Assembly (NCBI GenBank): GCA_037074765.1
Contig: JBAMDO010000044.1
Location: 186,001 to 250,000, forward strand
DNA from: Mansonella perstans
Lineage: Eukaryota; Nematoda; Chromadorea; Rhabditida; Onchocercidae
Length of the DNA: 64,000 nucleotides
Direction: 5' to 3'
The position numbers and the translations under genes were made by a program. Under the pieces are notes generated by a model. The model saw only the letters and a program-made list of their open reading frames with translations, was not told the origin of the DNA and did no database searches. The first letter of the stretch is position 1. Each line of letters opens with the position of its first letter. Shown piece after piece: positions 30,601 to 41,600 of this stretch.

Positions 30601-33600
30601 AATGTTAATGAAATTAGCTGGAAAGAAGTAGTTGACGAAAGCAATCCGACATGCTTCAGCCCATGGACCGTATGCAATTGCAACATTTTCTCCAAAATCG
30701 ACATTCAGATCACAGATTGGTTCCGGTGATGAATGTGGGGCTAAAACAGCTCTTCATGCTTAGTTTCTAAATTTACCAAATTGCTTTCAACAAATTGCAA
30801 TTTTCATTTTCTCCAATTTAAACTTTTAAGGCTGAAACAAAATTGCTGAATAAATGCTATGTTATTTAAATTAAATATTTTCTTGAAAAACATATGAGAA
30901 CAAATCAAACAATATTGTTCCAACTTTAAAAGTTTTAACCAAAGCATTAATTTCACTGTTTATTGGCGCATATTCAATTTGATCATTTCATATCAATAAT
31001 TTAAAATTTAAATGAATTTAATCCAAACTTGGTTACAGTTTAAAAAAGAAGAAAATTGGACTCTTTGATTGCGCTTTTAATTTTCACAAACTATGTTTAC
31101 TTTGTCGTTTTTATGAAACTGATGATATTGATTCCATTTAAATTTATCTTCTTTTAAAAAAGCTTACAGAATTTCCCAGAATATGAATTCACAAAGAATG
31201 ATTTTTCAAGCCTTTTGTTAAATTCAAACCAAGTTTGATGGGCATCGTTGATGGCATCCCCCAACTTCATTTTAGCAGATTTTAAAGGACAAATATTCCT
31301 GATGATTAAAAAGAACAAGAATAAATCTGGTCAATCGTTGCAATGTTGCAAATGAGTTTCCTTTCGCAAATGAGTTTGCGGAGAATTTGAACAACTTGGG
31401 TTTGAAAGTAAAAATTGACTATACCAAGGATACTATTGCGATAAACAGCTTTCAATGTAACATTCTGGAGGACTTTAAAACCACTTCCCATTGTTCGTGG
31501 TGTATTGTATCGCTTACAGAGATTCCATGGATCAGTTTCATCGTATTCTTCGTTATTATTTAACGAGATTGAAAAGTTTGAACCATTAATGGAGCATACC
31601 AATAGCTTAGCACTGTTCACTTGTTCCAATCGTACAGTAACTGTAAATGTTTCCTCTTTTCTTTAATGCAATGGTAAAAGAACTTTTTTCTGAAAGAAAA
31701 ATTTCATTTTTACAGAACTATCTGAATATTTCGACTCTTCCTGTGACATAGCTTAGAGTGAAATAAATAACGCAGTAAAAATGTTTGCATAAATGAAATT
31801 TCCAGAATTTAAAAGGAAATCGTTAGTTGTAAACTTTTTAAAAAAAAAATAGCCAGGAAAGTATATCGGTTTTAATGAGTCAATAACTCAGAATCATTCG
31901 GATATTCTGAAAGCTGTTTTCCTATGATATTGTTTGGGATAGACTAACATAAAACAGTTCCGTCCAGAAACAGAATTTTTTAAATTTAAAAAAAGCAACT
32001 ATTCGAAAACATGTCTACAAGTAAATTAATTTTCATAAATGAGCGTAAAAAATGACGAGTTTCTATCTCACATTTAAAAACTGAAAAAAAAGGAGGAAAA
32101 CAGAAATCAGTTTTATTTTTTGTTTCTTCACATCCTTCAGTAGTAATTGGATAAGCATTGATGTAATTCAAGGAACATTAGCCTAATAAATTTTATTCCG
32201 TCGACAAAGCTCTCAAAATCAATTATTTATTTCAGCACTTTTCTTTTCAGGATGACCCAAACATTTCAAATGTATGGCTTATCCGCCAAAATGAATCAGA
32301 TTCCAAACAACCAATTCAAATGTTCCTAATCATTGTTCCATGTTTTTTAACTATACATTAGGAAATACTTAAATGACGTGTTACTGAATGTTCTAATGAA
32401 CTTAGCTAGCTTCTGCTTATTATTACGTGTGATCCAATTGTTTGTCACGTAGATTTCGATGAACGTTAAAACTCATGCATGTTACTTTGAAAATCTTTTT
32501 AGACTAGTAGATATTTATTATAAAATTAAACCGTAAGTTAACTTACACAGCATTTTATGTGAAAAAATGACAAGCATGGTGGGCAGCAAACGATTTCCAA
32601 CATACACATGAACATTTTTGGTGGACATACGTACTGCTCCGATAAAAGCCCAAAAATTTTTCAAAAATTTGTCTTTCTTCTCTGGAACAAAAAGAATTTA
32701 ATACTTTTCGTTACCGCCTAACTACTTGTCAATTTATCATTTTGTTACTCTTTATCATTCTAATTCTTTCATTTTAGATCATTTTCATTTTCTCTTCCAA
32801 GGGTTTTTTCCTCGCATGTGTCCTATGCATGGATTATCGTTTCAGAATGCATCCGATATCGATTTTCATTAGTAAATTCCATAAAGAATAATAAAACGTT
32901 GAGATCTCATTAATGGGAACGATAAACTTAATTAACTTCATAATCTGGCAAATTATTTTCTTTGATCCTTTAAAATTTGACTTCAAAATTCAACCACCAA
33001 ATTTTAGCCTTTTTAACCACCAAATATAAAAAAAAATCCGTCTTTCCGGCTTTTAAATCTGTCCAATTTCCAAATCCAAGAAATGATTCGAACGACGTAT
33101 TTAATAAACAAGAGAAAAAGATTAAAAACACCTGATAAATTCTATTTAACAACGATAAATTATGCACTACCAAAATCACACGTAATATATGACTTATTTG
33201 CTCATAAGCTCACAGTTGTTTCCGCTTTTTCCGGAGTATTCCAGCAATGACAGTCTAATTTTGATAAATTGCTCAGACTTATTAAATAAAATAAAAAGTT
33301 TTTCGGCAGTGCTGATATCACCTTCATTTGAAAACAAAGTTTCGGTAATATGCTCTTGTTGCTGTGAAACTGCAGCGAAAAGTTTTTCAAATTTAGAATC
33401 TTTCTTTAGTTTCCGATATGCCTCCAAACGATTGTATATATGAATGCGTAATCCATTCAACGTCAAGTATAAACGACCCTTTAAGCTGGAATTCCAAAAT
33501 TTGAGTAGAATATCGAATATTTAAATTTTCATTAATAATTTCATTTGATCACTCGCCAGAGGCAAAGTATTAGTGGAACACGCATATTTTTGTGAAACAT

Positions 33601-34381
33601 AAGTTTGATTAAGTCTAAATCTGATACACCTAGTTCATGTTTAATGAAGCCTAGTGGACAGAATAATACTTCAAGAAACAAACTCTCGCTTATAAAGATC
33701 CATCAATTTGACATGTCGCCAATAAGAGAAGATAAGATAGCCATCATTACAATAAATAGCGTAATCTTCACATATAAACGTGAAGTGACGAAACATTACT
33801 TTTCCCGCAAACAAAGAGATCGATAATGAGCCTTAAAAGACAAGAGATGAAGAGTGCAAAAGACCAGAACATTTCCTAAATTAAATAAAATTAAATGTGA
33901 GCAATATTTATTGATTAATATTGGTGAATCTTGACAATTAATGACGAAGAATGAAACGTTTGAAATTCAACGTATGATTCCATTTCACACTAAGTTATGC
34001 TTTGATATTTGGAACAAAAAAGATATGTGAAAACAAAATTCTTTTTATGGACTAACGACTACTAACAACTGGATTAAAATAACCATCTAATTATAGGTTA
34101 AATTTTGAAATAAGTCTCTAAAAAATTCCAAGTACAATATGAACAATTAAAAATGAAATTGGAAATCCTGGAAGTTAAAATTTTTTTATGGATCTGACAA
34201 GCGCATAAAACTAACCTAATTTTAGGTAGCACCTCCAGCCATACTTTCGCGCTATACGTGTTAAAATAAGTGCAGCAATAGGTCCCACAACACGCGACAT
34301 GTAGAAAGTCAAAAAAATGATCCAAGCACAAAACAGGATGAGAAAAATGACGCTTTGATATGACACATTATTTACAAAATG
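646..34381 (-). CDS. lpd-3: BLTP1/KIAA1109/Tweek homologue (LPD-3-type bridge-like lipid transfer protein), multi-exon, start exon not found
   Basis: This giant protein of the repeating beta-groove (chorein/VPS13-like) superfamily is known in the family to form a hydrophobic channel that moves phospholipids from the ER toward the plasma membrane; nematode LPD-3 is the orthologue. Dozens of exons read on the minus strand, and recognisable segments follow the order of the human protein throughout. They include a membrane anchor (CAWIIFLTFYMSRVVG, 34.3 kb), HIYNR (33.4 kb), PRTMGSGFKVLQ (31.5 kb), YGPWAEACR (30.65 kb), CDYMWHPIY (28.3 kb), EYTKRFF (24.5 kb), NTDVLNMLL (13.3 kb), YDMRKLSQLLAFP (5.75 kb) and ILRKLQ/NTIPKVIQR (0.7-0.9 kb). 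The last exon (646-765) ends in TAA at 646-648. The first clear exon has a 3' splice site at 34,382-34,384 and no usable ATG, so a short upstream exon is missing. Boundaries of many inner exons are not resolved. The 17-23.5 kb part is the least conserved. Confidence 0.94.
4950..5080. repeat. Intron duplication, copy 1
   Basis: This diverged direct copy of about 6,068-6,195 shares GGCTGCATA, AAAAAGTAATATT, TTTATTTGTCA, AAAATAGCAA and GTTAATTAGCC in the same order. On the minus strand both copies include an ATGCAG acceptor-like end. Confidence 0.75.
6068..6195. repeat. Intron duplication, copy 2 (at a used splice acceptor)
   Basis: Direct copy of 4,950-5,080. On the minus strand its CTATGCAG end is the acceptor of the BLTP1 exon at 5,986-6,073 (FALTLDKFAVGVSR). 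Confidence 0.75.
16339..23400 (-). other. lpd-3: BLTP1 central region, weakly conserved exons
   Basis: Several open minus-strand segments with amphipathic, coding-like sequence are present. They lie near 23.2-23.4, 22.0-22.23, 21.13-21.39, 20.77-20.94, 20.0-20.15, 19.50-19.81, 19.15-19.43, 18.45-18.70, 17.74-17.96 and 16.34-16.73 kb. I assign them to BLTP1 because they sit between confident N- and C-terminal parts on the same strand. The corresponding part of animal BLTP1 is largely disordered and poorly conserved. Individual exon boundaries and frames here are tentative, and some segments may be intronic. Confidence 0.5.
21466..21497. repeat. Poly-A/AG-rich run in BLTP1 intron
   Basis: Nearly uninterrupted A with single G interruptions, intronic. 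Confidence 0.8.
24010..31629 (-). other. lpd-3: BLTP1 N-terminal half, beta-groove exons
   Basis: Exons are at about 31.31-31.63 kb (PRTMGSGFKVLQ), 30,590-30,740 (DLNVDFGENVAIAYGPWAE), 29,607-29,846 (NIRIPRQYGQLQKCEVF), 28.1-28.36 kb (FTCDYMWHPIYSPY), 27.45-27.6 kb (NIKLSIRFKEAHGHCLV), 26.83-27.03 kb (ISVKIDPTQ), 26.39-26.46 kb (MLEGFLLLALAVDEEL), 24.79-24.97 kb (KYVLFRVGIDLINIVIMED), 24.42-24.65 kb (EWLECGSAFFQDIEF, DEYTKRFF) and 24.01-24.07 kb (KCGCYGSFAFFGED). Each aligns by eye, in order, with the human protein. Most carry standard splice signals. Confidence 0.9.
33214..34381 (-). other. lpd-3: BLTP1 N-terminal exons: membrane anchor plus first chorein-like strands
   Basis: Three exons splice in frame. 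Exon 34,216-34,381 encodes a hydrophobic segment (VIFLILFCAWIIFLTF) followed by SRVVG and ends at a GTTAGT donor. Exon 33,680-33,831 gives GSLSISLFAGKVMFRHF, then EDYAIYCNDGYLIFSYW, which parallels the human GSFSFSVLSGKVMVRE and EDMSIRIQDGFIIFRWW. Exon 33,214-33,478 gives GRLYLTLNGLRIHIYNR. The next clear segment, near 32,547-32,681 (WAFIGAVRMSTKNVHVYVGN), cannot be joined directly, because the junction creates a TAG. At least one more exon is therefore expected around 33.0-33.1 kb. Confidence 0.92.
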
Positions 34382-35014
34382 CTGAAATGGGAAGTGTTCC
34401 AAAAGAGTTCTAAAATGGATAAATTGGCTAAATGTTGAAAATGAAAATAGAAATTAGAGATGAAATGGCTATAAACTGGAAATTAAATTGATATCAGATT
34501 TCAGGATAGAATGAAAAAGCTATAAACATAGTATCTAAATGTTTACTCAAAAGAGAATAACAAAGTTTGTCAAGTAATTTATGAATAGAATTTACAACAA
34601 AAAGACATGAAAATAAAATGAATGTAAAAAAGAAAAGACGGGAATATAGAAATTAAAATTAAAGAGAAACTGGAAATTAAAATTAAAAAAGAACTAAAAG
34701 GTAACAGAAACAATGATGAGAGAGGAATTAAATATATTTTTTAAAAAAACAAAACAATATTACTAACGATATTTGATGTCCACTCCATCTCGGTGTCGAA
34801 TGATAAGGTGATAGTATTGTGATTTTATCTTTGAATAAAATTTGAATAGCAAAAGTAAATTCAACACACCGAGAAAAACAGAAAATGAAATAATGAAAAT
34901 AAAATAATGTAACTACTTTTATACTAATCAAAACAAATTTTTACGAATTAAATCTTTTTAAAGGCCAAATTTCTGAAAGGAATTTATAAGATTTTGAAGT
35001 AATTTTACGGTCCA

Positions 35015-35030
35015 TAGAGAGGATAGAGAT

Positions 35031-35063
<33 letters not shown>
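35015..35063. repeat. GA-rich microsatellite in divergent promoter
   Basis: An almost uninterrupted (GA)n tract lies on the plus strand, read as (TC)n on the minus strand, between two divergently transcribed genes. Pyrimidine-rich or GAGA-like tracts are common near animal promoters. A regulatory role here is inference. Confidence 0.85.
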
Positions 35064-35064
<1 letters not shown>

Positions 35065-35491
35065 GATTCTAAAGATTTTTTTCAATTCATCAGAGATTTT
35101 CTGACTGTTGTGGTACTGAGATTACAATTTTCATACGTACCTGGACGAACCTCTCAACCAGGTTGATTTCGGATAGTGAAAAAAGATTACAAAGACATCA
35201 GGTGGGCCTAAATTTTGAGGTGTTTGTACGGAGTGGAAATGTCTGTAGTGTTATAGCACTGAAATGGGGCCAGAGATTGGTGGTACAGTAATAAGTAATA
35301 AAAATGGAGAGAGCAGAAATTACTGACACTTATGTACGAGGAGTTGAAAGTAATTGAGAGAGTAGATTGATGAATTGAAAATTGAGAATATATGGTAAAG
35401 CAGAATGTGGTCATTAGGAGTGACCATTAGAATTAAAAAATTTTGATAGAATTCATTAAAACAATAGGTATATTTTATCGTGAAAGTGAAT

Positions 35492-35500
35492 ATTACAGGT
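35492..35500 (+). promoter_or_regulatory. Candidate SL trans-splice acceptor at XPG start
   Basis: TTACAG lies immediately before GTATGG, so the acceptor AG is 2 nt upstream of the ATG. This is the usual arrangement for nematode spliced-leader addition. It is inferred from sequence only. Confidence 0.4.
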
Positions 35501-36123
35501 ATGGATATACAAGGATTATGGCAGGTATTAGAACCTGTAGCTGAACCAGTAACTTTGGAATCTCTCGAAGGGAAACGTCTTGCAGTTGGTTTGTTCTTTA
35601 CTTGTTTTTCAAATTATAATAACTAAGAAAAACAATGTAGATTAATTGTCATACTTTGAAAGAGCTGTTTTTTTCTTTTTTTTTTTTTTCGGATTCTTTA
35701 TCATGCAAATATTGTCAGATACTATCAGCAGACTGCTAGCACTGTCCAGTGTATTTGACATATTGGTGAAATAGCGCTCCTAAAAAAGATTCTTTTTTGT
35801 AGTGCTTACAGTGAATTTCTTGTTTATATTAGTTACTTCTGATGATATGAGGTAGAGAATAAAGTGGGACGCTTCAAAATCCCAAAAATTGGGAATGGAT
35901 CAGTTACCTATTATAATCATTGTGTTCAAGCTTCGCTATCGTTACAGATATTTCAATTTGGCTTCATCAAGCAGCCTATGGTTACTCGGAACATCAACTG
36001 AATGCCAAATATCCACATTTGTCATTGGTGCTACGATGTCTGGCGAAACTTCTATTTTACAAAATACGACCACTATTTGTTTTCGATGGTCCAAATGTGC
36101 CCATATTCAAAAAGAAATTACTG
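35501..36123 (+). other. Intact XPG-N domain (two exons)
   Basis: The two exons join through a phase-1 intron so that GTT-G/AT rebuilds the Val-Asp of LAVDISIW, as in XPG. The donor is GGTTTGT and the acceptor is TTACAG. The coding sequence is unbroken for 88 codons and keeps the FVFDG motif. This half therefore still looks under coding constraint, unlike what follows. Confidence 0.85.
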
Positions 36124-38477
36124 GTATATTTTTCACCATAATTATGTATTCTGAAAGTTTCAGCTTCGATTACTGTATTCGTCTGAAAAAAATATTGAAT
36201 TTGTTAACTGAAGATATTTAAATAAATCTTTCTTTTCTTTCTATAAATCAGTTGTGAGTATCGTTAAAAATGATGCAAGGTTCATTGTAATTAATAGCAT
36301 ATGCTTCAAGTTTTTGTATTCTCTTTTAAACTAGATTTCATTTATTAATAATTCTAGGCTTATCACGTTGGAAAGCAATACAAATAGCTTTACTTTCCGG
36401 TGGCCATTATACTAATGGTTTAGAAGGTGTTGGAGTCGTCGCTGCATTCAGAGTTTGCCGCTGTTTCACAACAAGTAGATGTCGAACCGTTTCGGCAGGT
36501 TTTTTTACTGTAATTTTTCGAAATATTGTGGAGGCATACAGCTATCCTGTTACTTATTATAAATAAAATTGTGAAAGGAATTTTACTTTCACAATTTTAT
36601 TTTTACACATGTGCAAAATATTGATGAAGATTAAAAATCTGTGTCATTTTTTTTAAAAGTTTCAGGCTTTTGAAAACTTACATCTTATATCGGCGTGGTT
36701 AAATCGTCGTGGTGCTTGGGATGATTTGCCATCAGGTAGCGGTTATAGCAATAAGCTGGATATGAAGAAAAAGAAATTCGAGGGAAACACACGACGGTTG
36801 AAGTTGAGACGATTAATTGAGAAGCATAACGCTCCTGAGACTCTGGAGACTGTATGTTTCTTCGTATATTTTTTAGTGGAGATACGTTTATTAGTACCAA
36901 TCTAATAGTTCTTTTTGCAGTAACTTAATATTGGTAGTTTTACAGTATTTCTTTTCTTAGACAGGTCATTCACTTCGATTTTCATGTCTGCTATGAGGGA
37001 TATCCAGGGCATTCTGTTGATTGAATACTGGTTAGATTTTAGGGAATTATAAAACTTGCCGTTGTTCAAAGTCCAGGGAAGAGTAGGCTGAGGTATTTGA
37101 CCGAAAAATTACAACACGAAGTATTGGTATCCATGTAAGCGAGATTTGGAAGTGAAGTTATGAGATAGAAATAAAATAAAAACGATTGCCTTTTCAACTC
37201 GAAAAGCGAAGAAAACAACGCATTTGCGAAACCTTTAGTTGACAGTTCTACGGAGAAGCCGAAGTGGAGGAATATTAATATAGAAGAACTGGGGTCGTTT
37301 GCTCGGGAGAAGCTGGGATGGGATAGGAAGCATCTAGAGGAGGTAACGATTTAAAAAAAATTTTTTTTTCTTGTTTTATTCACTAGCGATTAATATTTTA
37401 TGCATTTTTTCTTAACACAGTTCTGTACACATAATGATTTGTATATTGTGTTACTTGAAAATGTGTGGTCGTTTCCTACTGATTTTGCACTACCAATATT
37501 CTTCTGAAATACTGGATTAAGTAAATGGACATTCTGTAATTACCATTTTTTTATTTGTTTGGATTATTAGGCTACTTGTTACATTGAGCTATGTTTTAGC
37601 AAACAAATCACTCATTGCTGAAGTGGAACGAGTATCTGAATCCAACAGTTGGTGGAAGTGGCAGTCGTATTTGCATATCACATCATTTACTCATCGCTTG
37701 CAGAAATCTGAGCAAATTCAATGTTTATTTCTTTTTCTGACAGCACGAGTTAAGGCTGCTTTGCAACGTTTGGTTACTATTAAAAGTATGCTTAAATTCC
37801 GATTAGTTATTTCTTTTCATCATCATTTTCCTTCATTTTAATTCACATTTTATTTTAGCCTTTTTTTCTATGCTATCATATGTCCTGCTACTTTCTCCTT
37901 TGCTATTTTTTTAGAGAGCCTTATTTTACATTTGTATATTTTGATTCATTTTATTTTTAGATTCTCAGGACCATCATTTTTCGGAAAATGCTGAGGACAA
38001 CAGTACTGCTGAAATAGGGGTATTTTTTTTTTTTTTTTGTACGGAAATGTTTTAAATAATTTACAATGTTCAGCTAATAAGCAGAGTTGAACTTTAGGAG
38101 AGACTTCAGGAGAGTGATAAGGAGAGTTGAGCTTCAAAAAGCTTCTTAAGTTTTTTTCTATTCTTTTGACTCATTGTATCGTCTTTTACTGATACATTTT
38201 TGATTCCAGAAGGACAGCAAAAAATGACTGGTGAAATTATTTTGAAGAAAATGAAACTCATTAAGAACGACGGAGTAAGTGTACTGTAGAAAAATCGATG
38301 AAAAGCAAAAAAAGATCAACTTTTGCTGCAATGAATAAACGAAAGAAGTTGACTAGAACAAGAATCGTTGAAAGTAATTTTTCCTCTAAAGAGTTGCAGT
38401 TATCTGAAGAAAACTCTAATGATGGTTCTGTTAGTTCTTTGAAGGAAATACGGAGTGAGACACATTTACGAGGATAA
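35501..38477 (+). pseudogene. XPG/ERCC5 (xpg-1) nucleotide-excision-repair nuclease homologue, apparently truncated and decaying
   Basis: XPG makes the 3' incision in nucleotide excision repair. Exon 1 (35,501-35,588: MDIQGLWQVLEPV, LEGKRLAV) and exon 2 (35,948-36,123: [25 protein letters not shown]) form a good XPG-N domain with both N-terminal Asp residues. The next homology (36,358-36,498) is already the helix-hairpin-helix part. The spacer and the first half of the internal nuclease domain, with its four acidic residues, are therefore absent. The usual LLGSDYTEG reads LLSGGHYTNG. Later pieces are 36,666-36,851 (AFENLHLISAWLNRR, RRLKLRRLIEKHN), about 37,209-37,342 (AFAKPLVDSSTEKPKW, SFAREKLGWDRKH), 37,600-37,785 (YLHITSFTHRLQ, ARVKAALQRLVTIK), 37,961-38,019 and a basic tail ending at TAA 38,475-38,477 (KKRSTFAAMNKRKK). 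Homologous segments change frame within 36,420-36,455 and near 37,650-37,680. Alternatives are assembly errors or a derived but expressed protein. Confidence 0.72.
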
Positions 38478-38575
38478 ATTTAAGAAATTTAAGTGTGTTT
38501 AACTGATACTGCAGAATCAATTCCCTTTATGATTATTTGGTCTTAAATTTTTCCATATGAGAAAGTCTTTTTTTA

Positions 38576-38658
38576 ATATATATATATATATACATATCTT
38601 TTTTAATTTAACTTTCTTTTTTAATATATATATATATATATATTAAAAAATATATATA
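38576..38658. repeat. Paired (TA)n microsatellite
   Basis: Two (TA)n tracts, each preceded by CTTTTTTTAA or CTTTTTTAA, sit in tandem. A third short TATATATA follows. This looks like a duplicated T-run plus TA-run unit. Confidence 0.85.
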
Positions 38659-41600
38659 GTGTGAGTAGCAATGTTGGAAGGAACAGATTGAGAAGCAATT
38701 GAAATTAAGACAGTATTTAATTTTTTTGTAATGTGATAGTTGATGTGTGCAACATTCATTGATTGTGATATTAAAATACAGACACTTCTCTGTTTTATGC
38801 AGTTATTTGCCTTTATTGCGGCAAAATATGAAATGTAAATTCAATAAAATTACTTATTGCATGTTGATATATATCTTCACAAGATGAGTTATCTTGCATG
38901 CCTCGTACTTCTTTTGTAATTTGTATTCATTCATAAATTTGAGAAGACAGAAATCACATGAGAGGTGAAGGACGGAATTAAGAAGGACTTGGAACGACGA
39001 TTATTTTTAACAAAATAAAAAGAATGGAGGATAGAGATTGCTGTAATCGATTTGTAAAATTTTTTTCTTTTTTCCTCTCTTGATTACTTTAATAGTATGT
39101 CTAATGGATCGTTCATATGACAATGTCGTGTCTTTTTTTGTTGCGATATTGGGAGAATGAGTTGCATACCACATCACATTTAGTACCTTTCCATTCGCTT
39201 TCGACGTTTTGTAAAAAACAACGAAATATGCGAAGTAAGCGCTGCTTACTAAGTTTTTTAGACATTATTAAAGGAGGCTAATTTAGTAGAAATTGAAAGA
39301 CATTAAAATACTACATTACACTGAATATATATATGCCGAATAGAAATATTTATCCGACAGCATACGATGAGAAATGTAATTTCGTGAAAGAGATTTCGCT
39401 GTCCCATTTAATCGAGTTGCTCAAGGTATTTGTTATCATGTAGAGACAAAAGGAAGAGATTGTAAAATACATTCATTGCAAAGTTTAAAGTTATTTAAAT
39501 ATTCGGTCATCCATGAATTATTTGTCATTTTCTCTTTCCCGCCTTTCTCATTTCTGTTGATCATTGATAAATGTCGTTTGTAAATTTATTTTTTAACTAA
39601 CTAGCAACGAGAAATGAAGTTCAGGATTTTCGGGAAATTGTTTTGAAAAAAAAAGCAAAAAATAAGTAAAGTTTTTTTTCGTCATTATTTTCCTAATTAT
39701 AGCTCATTAAATTAAAACATTTCATCAATTTATGCATTTTCCTGCTAATTAAAATTTTTTTTTATTTTCCTTTTTGGAACAAATTTATTTCGCAAGGATT
39801 GACATTAGGATGTGATACATTTAAAATATTTGGGATATCTTCGATTCTTCGGTTTTTTTTTTTTTTGTAAGGAGATAAGAAACGAAGGAGTAAATATGGT
39901 GACCTCATATTGCATTTATTGTCAGATAATGTTACGGATAATAAATGCAGTAGTAAATTTTTTTGTAAAGTGCTTCAATACTTATTCTACGTCTTCATTT
40001 CTGTCTTTTAATTTCCCTTCATTACTTTGATAAAATTTGTATTTTAGTCTTTTTTCATTATTTTCAAATGACAAAATTATTAGGAAAATGGTATTTAGTT
40101 GACATTTCTCTCGAATAGTTACAGTTGATTTTTTTCTTCCTTCATTTTTTCGAATAACCGTACTTTTTGACACCATCATTAATAAAATTCTGGTAAGCAA
40201 ACAAAGCTCGATGTATAGCAATAATTAATATTTTAATTAACAAGCAGACTTTGATTTATAGTAATAATTTTGTACAAATGTTGTCGGATATTTAACTGGT
40301 GTTTTAGAATTTCTCTCACATTTCTTATAATAAATTTTTAGAATTCCAATGATATATATCGCAGATCTTGCTTTTTGATTCTTTTGAACCATTGTTTTAA
40401 ATTTTTAGACTTTTATTAGTGTACAATTGTGTATGTTATCAGTAATTTAAAGATGTGCCCTTAAAACTTAGTTTTACCTTCATTTCATCTTTCTCATTAA
40501 GTTCAGGAACTTGCTGAAATAGACATAATAAGGCGTTTGTATGAAGTATTAGCTCAACTTTATGATCAATATCTATAAGGTCAGTAAATGTATCAGTGTT
40601 TTATTTGTCTTATTAAGTTGTCAGAATTAAGTGCTTCATATGTTATTATTGTGGCGGACTTTTTACCCAGTATCTCATTTTTTTTCTCTCTCTCTTTCTG
40701 TCGAAATAATGCTAAAATATACCTTCAGTAATTTCGAGAGAATCTTAGAAATTACTGAGAGATTTGAAATGGCCTTTATGTTAATCGTGAAAACATTTCA
40801 GTAATGTGCTAGAAAAGGTTTTGATTTCAAACATTTAATTTCGTGTCATTTGTATCTGTTGAAGATTAATAACTTTTTTTAATTGGATAATAAATAATTT
40901 CTACTGCAACTTCACATTATCAGAGCCAGTACTGAGGATGTAAGAAATTGAAGTGATGAAAAAGAGGAAGGAAACGGACATGCGTAAGTGGACCAGTTTT
41001 TAATATAATGGGACAACAATCATCTTCGATTTCCCAATTTATCTTCCTTTGTGTGAATATACGTGTGTGGGTGTACGTGAATATATATATATGTATGTAT
41101 ATGTTAATGTTAATTTGTCGTATAGTATGCTCAACTGTGACTTGTTTCATTTATAGTTTGTGATTATGAATCCTCATTTTTTTGTTATAATTATTAATGA
41201 TCTGCTATTTTTTTTTTAAATACGTATATATTGATCGACTGATTGGTTCACTGATGTATTGTTGTTTGTCTCTTTTATAGTGATCGAACTGGATTTGAAA
41301 ACTAAATTCGTGAAGGGGGAAGATGAAATAAGGAATAATTGCGAGCCATTAAAATGTTTTCATCTACTTTCAATTCGTCAGTTCCTTTCTTCTCATATTA
41401 ATTCATCTTTATTAATTTATGAGATTTGGAAATAAAAAAGGAGAAAAAAATGATGAATTTCGTGAAATTAAGATTTCCAGGAAATATTAACTGAATGACC
41501 CTAATATAATGGAATTAAAGAAATAACGTTAAATGTTTCGTTAGATGTTTGCATTCAGAATGCAGCTTGCATCATCAGTGCAAACGGTGGAATGCAAATT

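Larger units (their letters stand above)
34382..35500. other. Divergent intergenic region between BLTP1 and XPG genes
   Basis: This stretch separates the first recognised BLTP1 exon (minus) from the XPG start codon (plus), so it probably holds promoter elements for both. It contains a GA microsatellite and, on the minus strand, a strong splice-donor-like CCAG/GTACGT at about 35,139-35,142. That donor could end an untranslated or very short first exon of BLTP1. I could not place the BLTP1 initiator ATG. Confidence 0.5.

Noticed and set aside
34211..34402. Start of BLTP1 at a TTG codon at 34,402
   Set aside because: The bases just upstream of the homology are a TTTCAG acceptor. Non-ATG starts are unlikely here, and an upstream exon is the simpler explanation.
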